From JAOUFP01 sp963801505 (GTDB lineage: Bacteria > Nitrospirota > Thermodesulfovibrionia > Thermodesulfovibrionales > UBA6898): DNA of 64,000 nucleotides. The position numbers and the translations under genes were made by a program. The DNA lies in the NCBI GenBank assembly GCA_963801505.1, contig CAWDEY010000005.1, positions 1 through 64,000 of the forward strand, given 5' to 3'. Of this stretch, positions 43,313 to 50,925 are shown in pieces. The notes under the pieces were generated by a model, which saw only the letters and a program-made list of their open reading frames with translations, was not told where the DNA came from and made no database searches. Numbering within the stretch: the stretch's first letter is position 1; every line of letters starts with the position of its first letter.

Positions 43313-44710
43313 ATGGACAAAATGCATGAGGAATGCGGGGTCTTCGGGGTCTTCGGCCATCCTGAAGCCTCAAACCTCGCCTATCTCGGTCTTTATGCCC
43401 TGCAGCACAGAGGACAGGAGAGTGCCGGAATATGCTCTTCAGATGGCCACCACATGTATGTTGAAAAGGCCATGGGGCTTGTGGCTGACATATTCAGCGA
43501 AAAAAGGCTGAAAAAACTTCCGGGCCATATCGCGATAGGGCATAACAGATATTCTACCGCGGGCAGCAGTATCCTCAAGAATGTTCAACCCATTATCGCG
43601 AACTTTTCCCTGGGCACGCTCGCGCTGGCCCATAACGGGAATCTCGTCAACGCCGATGAGCTGAAAAAAATCCTCGAGGAAGAAGGCGCTATATTCCAGT
43701 CAACCTCAGACAGTGAAGTAATAGTGCATCTCATTGCACATGCCAAAGGCAATAATTTTTACGACCGGATTATTGAGGCCCTGAAAAAAGTCAGCGGCGC
43801 CTACAGCCTCCTTATTTTGACAGAGAAGGAGCTGATCGCTGTCAGAGACCCTTATGGCGTCAGACCACTCTGCATAGGCCAGGTAGACGGGGCATATGTC
43901 GTGGCCTCTGAGACCTGCGCGCTGGACTTAATCAGCGCAAAGTATGTCCGGGATGTTGAGCCGGGTGAGATGGTGATCATAAATGAGCATGGCATGAAAT
44001 CCCAGCAGGCCATTGTCAGCACAAAAAAGGCCTTCTGCATATTCGAGTTCATATATTTTTCCAGACCTGACAGCTATATCTTCGGCGGCCAGAATGTCAA
44101 CGAGATCAGAAAAGAATTCGGCAGGCAGCTCGCCAGGGAATCATCGATAGAGGCTGACCTTGTTATCCCTGTGCCTGACTCCGGGGTCCCGGCGGCCCTG
44201 GGCTTTTCCGAAGAAAGCGGTATACCCTTTGATTTCGGCCTGATTAGGAACCATTATATAGGCAGGACCTTTATTGAGCCGAAACAAAATATCAGGCATT
44301 TCGGTGTAAAGATAAAGCTCAATCCGGTAAAGAAACTCATTGAAGGCAAAAGGATCGTTGTTATAGATGACTCTATTGTCAGGGGCACTACCAGCAAGAA
44401 AATCGTAAAAATGCTCAGGGAAATCGGCGGGGCCAAAGAAGTGCATCTCAGAATCAGCTCCCCCCCCTCCATCATGCCCTGCTATTACGGCATAGATACC
44501 CCTACCAGGCAGGAACTGATCGCCTCCGACCACGATGTAGAAGAGACAAGAAAATATGTGACCGCTGATACCCTCGCCTACCTCAGCCTCGAGGGACTCA
44601 CCAGGATCGTGCCTGATTCTCAAAACTATTGCACAGCCTGCTTTGATAACATTTATCCCATAAGTTTCCCTGGAGAGCACCTTGAACAGATGGAGCTGTT
44701 TTTTAAGTAG
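43313..44710 (+). CDS. purF: Amidophosphoribosyltransferase
   Basis: The 465-residue protein begins MDKMHEECGVFGVFGHPEAS; Cys after the short propeptide is the glutaminase nucleophile. Then YALQHRGQESAGI, GHNRYSTAGS, and the phosphoribosyltransferase motif VVIDDSIVRGTTSKKIV (PRPP loop). First committed step of purine synthesis. The open frame extends to 43064, but I start at 43313 because homologous proteins begin a few residues before ECGVFG. The ribosome site there is weak, so a further upstream start is possible. Confidence 0.93.
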   Translation: MDKMHEECGVFGVFGHPEASNLAYLGLYALQHRGQESAGICSSDGHHMYVEKAMGLVADIFSEKRLKKLPGHIAIGHNRYSTAGSSILKNVQPIIANFSLGTLALAHNGNLVNADELKKILEEEGAIFQSTSDSEVIVHLIAHAKGNNFYDRIIEALKKVSGAYSLLILTEKELIAVRDPYGVRPLCIGQVDGAYVVASETCALDLISAKYVRDVEPGEMVIINEHGMKSQQAIVSTKKAFCIFEFIYFSRPDSYIFGGQNVNEIRKEFGRQLARESSIEADLVIPVPDSGVPAALGFSEESGIPFDFGLIRNHYIGRTFIEPKQNIRHFGVKIKLNPVKKLIEGKRIVVIDDSIVRGTTSKKIVKMLREIGGAKEVHLRISSPPSIMPCYYGIDTPTRQELIASDHDVEETRKYVTADTLAYLSLEGLTRIVPDSQNYCTACFDNIYPISFPGEHLEQMELFFK

Positions 44711-44734
44711 CCTCCCTGCCGGAGAAGGACTGAT

Positions 44735-45055
44735 ATGACGACAGAATATATTACCGTTCTTATAACAGCTCCAACCGAAGAGGAGGCGGCCGGAATGAGC
44801 CATTCAATTGTAGAAGAAAGACTCGCTGCCTGTGTAAATATCATACGCTCTGTCCGGTCCATCTACAGATGGCAGGGCCGCATAGAAGACGGGCAAGAGG
44901 TCTTAATGATCTTAAAGACAAAGAAGAGCCTCTTTGAACGTCTTCGGCAAAGGGTAAAAGAACTCCACAGCTATGCAGTGCCCGAAATTATTGCCATCCC
45001 TGTTGTAGAGGGCGATGCGACCTATCTGAACTGGCTTGCACAGGAGACGGAGTAA
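44735..45055 (+). CDS. cutA: CutA1 divalent-cation tolerance protein
   Basis: A 106-residue protein with VEERLAACVNIIRSVRSIYRW..GRIEDGQEVLMILKTKKSLF and a YAVPEIIAIPVVEGDATYLNWL tail (cited here as motifs LAACVN, YRWQG, PEIIAIPV), the CutA1 trimer fold. Linked to copper tolerance and possibly signalling. It follows purF after 24 bases, likely in the same transcript. Confidence 0.93.
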   Translation: MTTEYITVLITAPTEEEAAGMSHSIVEERLAACVNIIRSVRSIYRWQGRIEDGQEVLMILKTKKSLFERLRQRVKELHSYAVPEIIAIPVVEGDATYLNWLAQETE

Positions 45056-45155
45056 TCAATCATTCCTGCTTTACTTTCTTATGTAATGAGCAGCGGCCTC
45101 CATTGTGTAGTGTCTCATAAACCACTGGTGTTATCATAAGCACACACGTTCACTT

Positions 45156-45352
45156 AACCCTTATAATTCATAAATTTTAGACAAATTGAAACATAGTAAG
45201 GCGGGGTATAGTATTCGAGCGGATTTTTTTGCCGATATTCCTACAGTATGTTTTTCTGAGATCAGGAGGCAAAAGCCTCGGAGCGCAGCGAGAATGAGCA
45301 AGAGTACTATATCCCGCCTTCTGTTTTGCATGATTTATGAATAATCTGGGTT
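45156..45352. mobile_element. MITE-like element with AATTCATAAAT inverted ends
   Basis: Left end AACCCTTATAATTCATAAAT and right end ATTTATGAATAATCTGGGTT are inverted with small mismatches. Internally AAGGCGGGGTATAGTATTC pairs with AGTACTATATCCCGCCTT. The core has GGAGCGCAGCGAGAATGAGC. No ORF. A different family from the CACAGAG elements. Confidence 0.7.
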
Positions 45353-45356
45353 AAAA

Positions 45357-45423
45357 CTGTCATTCCCGCAAGCGAAGTGCGTCGGGAATCCCTCTGAACG
45401 ATTCCGGACAAGCCGGAATGACG
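45357..45423. repeat. TCATTCCCG palindromic dispersed repeat
   Basis: CTGTCATTCCCGCAAGCGAA and ACAAGCCGGAATGACGGA at the ends. Confidence 0.8.
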
Positions 45424-45512
45424 GAAGACACACCCTATAGTTCTGTGAGTAGTCCAGACCATAACGCCATCTATTTGAGAGATATCACCCTAGATGCTAT
45501 AGTATTTAAATT

Positions 45513-45932
45513 ATGAGTATGTTCGCAGTCAGTGAAGGCAAAGAAAAAGCGCTTGTTGAAAAGTTTCAGGCGCTGAATATCCGTGAAGAGGACATAGCTG
45601 AGACCTTTATCCGCTCCAGCGGCAAAGGCGGTCAGCACGTAAATAAGACCTCTACCTGTGTTTATCTCAAACACCTCCCCACAGGCATTGAGGTCAAATG
45701 CCAGCAGGAGCGCTCCCAGTCCCTCAACAGATACCGGGCGCGGGTGGTCCTGGCAAAGAAAATAGAACAACTGGTAAAAGGCAGGGAGAGCGAGGAAATA
45801 CAGCGTATAGAGAAGCTCCGGCGTCAGAAGAGGAAGCGGTCAAAACGTGCAAAGGAAAAGATGCTCGCGGACAAAAAGATCGTTTCAGAGAAGAAGAAAC
45901 TGCGCGGCCGTCCTGATGAAAACAATGCCTGA
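45513..45932 (+). CDS. Codon-independent ribosome rescue factor-like protein (GGQ)
   Basis: The 139-residue protein has FIRSSGKGGQHVNKTSTCV, the GGQ motif that triggers peptidyl-tRNA hydrolysis in release factors, and a basic C-terminal tail (KRKRSKRAKEKML). It lacks the codon-reading domains, so it resembles ArfB/YaeJ or the C12orf65-type rescue proteins that free stalled ribosomes. Overlaps the following gene by 17 bases. Confidence 0.8.
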   Translation: MSMFAVSEGKEKALVEKFQALNIREEDIAETFIRSSGKGGQHVNKTSTCVYLKHLPTGIEVKCQQERSQSLNRYRARVVLAKKIEQLVKGRESEEIQRIEKLRRQKRKRSKRAKEKMLADKKIVSEKKKLRGRPDENNA

Positions 45933-46560
45933 GAAGGTTGCTCTGATGTATAAAAAACTATATGCCTGCTTCGGTCCCCAACACTGGTGGCCTGGTGAAA
46001 CACCCTTTGAAGTTGCTGTCGGCGCCATTCTTACACAGAACACCAACTGGTCCAATGTTGAAAAGGCGATAGCAAATCTGAAAAATAATAAAGTACTCAA
46101 CCCCATGGCCCTGCATGATATGTCTCATGACCGCCTGGCTGGCCTCATACGTCCCGCAGGATATTTCAACATAAAGGCCAAAAGGCTAAAGAATTTCGTC
46201 GGATTACTCATTAACGAATACCATGGCAGCATGTCCAAAATGAAGAGAGAGGACCTGGGCTCTGTGAGGAAGAAACTGCTTTTCGTAAACGGCATCGGCC
46301 CTGAGACAGCTGATTCGATCATACTCTATGCACTGGAGAAACCTGTTTTTGTCATAGATGCCTATACAAAAAGGGTGCTTTCCAGACATAATATCCTGGA
46401 CCACGATGAATCATATGATACATTTCAGGGATTGTTCCACTTAAAACTCAGAGAAGACATCAGCCTTTTTAACGAGTACCATGCCTTATTTGTGAGGCTG
46501 GCAAAAGAAAATTGCAGGACAAAGCCCTTATGCTCGGGCTGTCCTTTGGAAGGGATGTGA
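45916..46560 (+). CDS. Endonuclease III-like HhH-GPD protein, Fe-S motif short by one Cys
   Basis: A 214-residue protein (start ATG 45916) with VGAILTQNTNWSNVEKAI, LFVNGIGPETADSIILYAL (helix-hairpin-helix and GPD region) and VFVIDAYTKRVLSRH, where the Asp of VIDAYT is the GPD catalytic residue. It is of the Nth/MIG-like glycosylase family for DNA base repair. The C-terminal cluster reads NCRTKPLCSGCPLEGM then TGA: three Cys present, and the TGA stands at the fourth ligand position (C-X5-C spacing). See findings. The gene overlaps the rescue factor gene. Confidence 0.85.
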   Translation: MKTMPEKVALMYKKLYACFGPQHWWPGETPFEVAVGAILTQNTNWSNVEKAIANLKNNKVLNPMALHDMSHDRLAGLIRPAGYFNIKAKRLKNFVGLLINEYHGSMSKMKREDLGSVRKKLLFVNGIGPETADSIILYALEKPVFVIDAYTKRVLSRHNILDHDESYDTFQGLFHLKLREDISLFNEYHALFVRLAKENCRTKPLCSGCPLEGM

Positions 46561-46565
46561 TTTAT

Positions 46566-46757
46566 ATGGCACGAATTATAACCCAGATACTGGTAGGGCT
46601 TATGCTCCTCTTTGGAACTGTCACCCTTTTACCAAAGGCATATATTGAGTTCAGGGCCGGCAAGTTCTGGAAGAGCATACTCTCTGTTTTCCTTGCATGT
46701 TTAGCGCTCTTTTTTTCGTGTATGGCTTTTTACTATGCCTATCGCATGATCAGATAA
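46566..46757 (+). CDS. Small two-helix membrane protein
   Basis: A 63-residue protein starting MARIITQILVGLMLLFGTVT with a second hydrophobic segment (SILSVFLACLALFFSCMAFY). A GGAAGGGA site precedes the ATG by nine bases. No known function; it follows the endonuclease gene closely. Confidence 0.6.
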   Translation: MARIITQILVGLMLLFGTVTLLPKAYIEFRAGKFWKSILSVFLACLALFFSCMAFYYAYRMIR

Positions 46758-46765
46758 ACAACGCT

Positions 46766-47401
46766 TTACTGACCTACAATCACAATATGTCTGATTACAT
46801 TGTCAAAAGGGAGGGGAAGGTCCCTGCAGGAAATAGGGGCAAGACCTTGCCCCGGGAGTTCGGCCAGTTCCTTATCAAGCCCAGGGCCTTTGCTCAATAT
46901 TAATATGCCATTTTTATTGAGAATATCCTTTGTCTTTTCAATAAACTCCCTGACGCTGAAAAGCGCCCTTGTGACAGCAACATCGACAGAAAGCCCTTTT
47001 ACTTCCTCAAGTCTCTTGTCTATGATTTCTACATTTTCAAGCTGGAGCCTGCTGCATATATGCTGTAAAAAAACTGCCTTCTTCTGAGTTGGTTCAATAA
47101 GAAAGACCTTAATATCAGGGCAGATGATTTTAATCGGAATGCCAGGAAAACCAGCGCCGCTGCCGATGTCCGCCAGTGTCAAGGCCTCAGGGGGCAGCGC
47201 CTTTGCGAAAAGGAGGGAGTCGAGAAAATGTTTTATGATGATGTCCCTGTCAGCCTTAAGCCCGGTAAGGTTATAGGCCCTGTTCCATTTTTTGAGCTCT
47301 TCAAGATAGGTGATAAAGGCATCGACCTGTTTTTCTGAATACCGGAATCCTATTTCTTCGATGCCCGCCTTTAAGAGCTCACCCGCGTCTTTCATCATCA
47401 A
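46766..47401 (-). CDS. rsmG: 16S rRNA (guanine-N7) methyltransferase
   Basis: A 211-residue protein with YNLTGLKADRDIIIKHFLDS, the SAM motif LADIGSGAGFPGIPIKI and TRALFSVREF, the RsmG/GidB pattern. It methylates G527 of 16S rRNA; loss gives low-level streptomycin resistance. It is the last gene of the replication cluster on the minus strand. Confidence 0.95.
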   Translation of the reverse strand: MMMKDAGELLKAGIEEIGFRYSEKQVDAFITYLEELKKWNRAYNLTGLKADRDIIIKHFLDSLLFAKALPPEALTLADIGSGAGFPGIPIKIICPDIKVFLIEPTQKKAVFLQHICSRLQLENVEIIDKRLEEVKGLSVDVAVTRALFSVREFIEKTKDILNKNGILILSKGPGLDKELAELPGQGLAPISCRDLPLPFDNVIRHIVIVGQ

Positions 47402-47662
47402 CCTTATCCCTGTTCTGAATGCCTGGACTTTCCCTTTGAAAAATGTAGGACATCGCCCAGGTGCAACGTAAAAATCTGGATATTTGAGTCCGAAGTCGGG
47501 ACGAGAATGTCCAATGATTTAGCAATCACCAATGCAAAATGTAGCAATCCCGCTGGTGAAGCACGTTCGGGATTCCTTCCTGGAAGTTCCGAGACAAGGT
47601 AACCGGAATGCACGGGGCAAAGCTACCCAAATTAGGATTTGAATATATCTAAACTTTACGCA
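47402..47662. repeat. Intergenic stretch with a degenerate TCCCG palindrome
   Basis: Between rsmG and gyrA. Bases about 47539-47612 carry CAATCCCGCTGGTGAAGCAC, TCGGGATTCCTTCC and CCGGAATGCACGGG, a degenerate member of the TCATTCCCG family. No gene. Confidence 0.55.
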
Positions 47663-50068
47663 CTATTCCTTCTCCACAACCTTTGCTATGCTTGAAATCT
47701 TTTCATCCGCAGTGTTCATAAGCGTAACGCCCTGGGTGTTCCTGCCATGGATAGAAATATTCTCAGCAGCTGTTCTGATGAGCTTGCCGGCGCCGGTGAT
47801 CATGACCACCTCGTCTTCGTCCCTCACCTGGAGAAGACCTACTACCTTGCCGCCTTTCTCAGTGAGTTTGATGGATATGACCCCTTTGCCTCCCCTGCCC
47901 TGAAGCGGATAGTCTTCTATCTTTGTCCTCTTTCCAAAGCCGTTCTCAGCAACAGTCAGTATGGCGGTCTTCTCCTCCGCGACCTCTGCAGCGACCACCT
48001 CATCGCCTTTCCGCAGCCTGATGCCGCGCACGCCCTTTGCTGCACGACCCACGTCCCTGACATCCTCTTCGTTGAATTTTATGGACAGGCCGTTGCGCGT
48101 TCCAATTATCAGGTCGTTGTTTCCGGTGGTCCTCCTGACAGCGATCAGCTCGTCTTTATCATCAAGTGATATGGCGATAATGCCCTTGCTTCTTGGATTG
48201 CTGTAGGCAGTCAGCGCAGTCTTTTTGACCGTCCCGTTTTTGGTAAACATCACGAGATACCCGTCTTTAAAATCACGGACAGGAAGCGCGGTGGAAATCC
48301 GCTCTCCGGCTGAAAGCTGCAGAAGGTTGATCATCGCCTTTCCTTTGGCAGCCCGGCCTGCCTCAGGTATCTGGTAAATCTTAAGCCAGTAGAGCCTTCC
48401 GAGGTTCGAAAAAAAGAGCAAATAATCATGCGTCGAGCCGATAAATATCTGCTCCACGAAATCCTCTTCCTTGGTCTCCATGCCAGTTGAGCCTTTGCCC
48501 CCGCGCCTCTGACTCCGGTGCGCGCTCAGGGGGTTCCTCTTTATATAGCCGGTGTGAGAAACAGTTATAACCATTTCTTCCTCTGTGATAAGGTCCTCCA
48601 TGGTTATCTCACCAATATCCTCAACTATCTCCGTCTTTCTCTCGTCAGCATATTTTTCCCTTATCTCCAGCAGTTCGTCCTTTATTATCTGGGAAACAAG
48701 GGCGTCGCTACCCAGTATTGCCTTTAACCTCTCTATCTCCTTCAGGGTCTCTGTGTATTCATTGATGATCTTGTCGCGCTCAAGCCCGGTAAGTCTCTGC
48801 AATCTCATTTCGAGGATAGCCTGTGCCTGTAACTCTGTCAGCGCGTAATTGGCTATAAGACCCTCTTTTGCCTCAGCAGGGTTTTTTGAGGCCCTGATCA
48901 GGGCTATAATCTCATCGAGATGGTCAAGGGCAATCTTGAGGCCTTCTAAAATATGGGCCCGCTCTTCCGCCTTCCTAAGTTCAAAGCGCGTACGCCTGAG
49001 GATAACGTCCCGCCTGTGCTGAAGGAAAAGGACAAGCATCTTCTTGAGGCCGTTAACTTCGGGCTTGCCGCCCACAATGGCGAGCATTATGATCCCGAAG
49101 GTATTTTCCATCTGGGTATGCTTATAGAGATTGTTGAGGACCACCTCTGCCATCTCCCCGCGTTTGAGCTCTATCACAATCCGGATGCCTTCCCTGTCGG
49201 ACTCATCGCGGAGGTCTGATACGCCCTCTATCTTCTTTTCCCTGACAAGCTCGGCGATCTTTTCAATAAGCCTCGATTTGTTTACCTGATACGGGATCTC
49301 CGTAACAATGATGCTTTCTTTTCCTCAGTGCTCCCGTTCTATCTTCGCCTTGGCCCGCACCTTGATAATGCCCCTGCCTGTCTCAAAGGCGGACTTTATC
49401 CCTGCGGTGCCATAAATCATTCCGCCTGTCGGAAAATCAGGCCCTTTTACAACTGTCCTAAGCTCTCCGACTGTCGTGTTCTTGTCCTTAAGTAACAGCA
49501 GAATGCCCTCTATAATCTCTCCGAGGTTATGCGGCGGGATATTCGTTGCCATACCAACTGCAATGCCGGCAGCACCGTTGATGATAAGATTGGGGATCCT
49601 TGAAGGCAGGACCAGCGGCTCAACTGTTGTTTCGTCAAAGTTCGGGATAAAATCTACAGTCTCCTTGTCAATGTCCATCAGCAGCTCTTCTGCGATCTTG
49701 GCCAGACGGGCCTCTGTATACCGATACGCTGCCGCCCTGTCGCCGTCTATTGAGCCGAAATTCCCCTGTCCGTCAACAAGGGTGTATCTTAAATTGAAGT
49801 CCTGCGCAAGTCTTACCATCGCGTCGTACACAGCTGTATCGCCATGGGGATGGTATTTCTTCAGCACCTCGCCGACGACTCCGGCGCTTTTGGAGTATTT
49901 CTTGTTGGGAAGCAGCCCTTCGCGGAACATCGCGTAGAGGATCCTTCGCTGGACCGGCTTCAGTCCATCTCTAACTTCAGGAAGGGCCCTGCCTATGATT
50001 ACGCTCATCGCGTAATCAAGATAGCTGACCTTCATCTCTTCTTCTATATTTATCGGTACTTTTGACAT
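47663..50068 (-). CDS. gyrA: DNA gyrase subunit A, interrupted by an in-frame TGA
   Basis: The N-terminal part (50068-49325) has EVRDGLKPVQRRILYAM, the active-site Tyr region AAAYRYTEARL and GNFGSIDGD; the C-terminal part (from 49177 down) carries coiled-coil and GyrA-box/beta-pinwheel domains (e.g. QRRGGKGSTGM). Between them the same frame continues through TGA at 49325-49327 into GKESIIVTEIPYQVNKSRLI. So only one codon (248) breaks an otherwise normal 801-residue protein; no indel is needed. CGA or AGA to TGA would be a single substitution. Either a sequencing error or a real nonsense mutation. It lies downstream of gyrB and a lipoprotein gene. Confidence 0.93.
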
Positions 50069-50357
50069 TTATCTAACAGCCCTTTCTCTCTTTTGAAGAC
50101 CCCCTGCAACAAGACCGCAGGGAATCTCAATACAAAGTATATTGTTTCTTTATGTCCGCTCGCTGACCCCGTGGCGAACCCAAAACCTTCAGGACACGGG
50201 GTGTATCGCTCGCTATCCATTTAAAAGTCGTATATTTTAACACAGGAAGCCCCATTTTTGCTTATGAAAACAGTCCCGGAACAGGCCTGGGACAGCCTTC
50301 TGAAAGAACTCTCCTGATATAACCAGTGTCCTGGGTCCAGTCAATGAAAACTAGGCT
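50069..50357. repeat. Intergenic repeat region between the lipoprotein gene and gyrA
   Basis: Carries GAAGACCCCCTGCAACAAGACC and CACGGGGTGTATCGCTCGCT (about 50094-50220) which echo sequence at 3255-3302, so a dispersed repeat. No gene. Confidence 0.6.
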
Positions 50358-50891
50358 TCAGCGGGCATCAATATCGTCCCTTGATTTCATCTTTTCTATA
50401 GAGGGTTTCAGCCTTACTGTAACCTCTACCTTATTTCCTTTTTTCGCGTACCATATATCAAGCACGTCGTCAGTCCCATAGGCAAAAGGTAAATACAAAG
50501 GTCTCACTTCATAGCCTATGACCTGGGATTTGTCATCGACTATGCTGCTCAATCTCACTTGGTGAAAGGAGCTGTTCCTGCTGACAAACTCCTCTGCCCT
50601 CTTCAGTCCCTCTGCCCCAGTCAAGCCTTTGAGGGTCCTGTAATTGAAGTCAGGAGCAAAGATCCCGAACTTATAGGCGTCCCCTTCCCTGTCAAGGAAT
50701 GCTGCTGTTTCCAGATCATCCAGATAATTACCGCCGTAGAGGATAAGGGTATAGACCCCGGAGATGTCCCCGCCCCCCGGGGATTCCGTGTGGATCCGCT
50801 TTCCCGTGGCAGCGCAGCCAACAGAGGCGGCCAAAAATGCCATGATGATCATGGCATATATAGTGGCTCCTGAAAATTTCACAAAGTTCAC
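50358..50891 (-). CDS. Lipoprotein of unknown function
   Basis: A 177-residue protein with a signal segment and lipobox (MIIMAFLAASVGC; the Cys would be lipidated). The mature part is soluble with alternating strands (GVYTLILYGGNYLDDLETAA, VTVRLKPSIEKMKSRDDI). I do not recognise a family. It lies between gyrB and gyrA in the same direction, 34 bases after gyrB, so it is probably cotranscribed with the gyrase genes. Confidence 0.75.
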   Translation of the reverse strand: MNFVKFSGATIYAMIIMAFLAASVGCAATGKRIHTESPGGGDISGVYTLILYGGNYLDDLETAAFLDREGDAYKFGIFAPDFNYRTLKGLTGAEGLKRAEEFVSRNSSFHQVRLSSIVDDKSQVIGYEVRPLYLPFAYGTDDVLDIWYAKKGNKVEVTVRLKPSIEKMKSRDDIDAR

Positions 50892-50925
50892 CCTTTTGCC
50901 TGGCCTCTCGAAATCAAGGACTTTT

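Noticed and set aside
49178..49324. Frameshift in gyrA
   Set aside because: The frame is the same on both sides of the TGA, so a substitution explains it.
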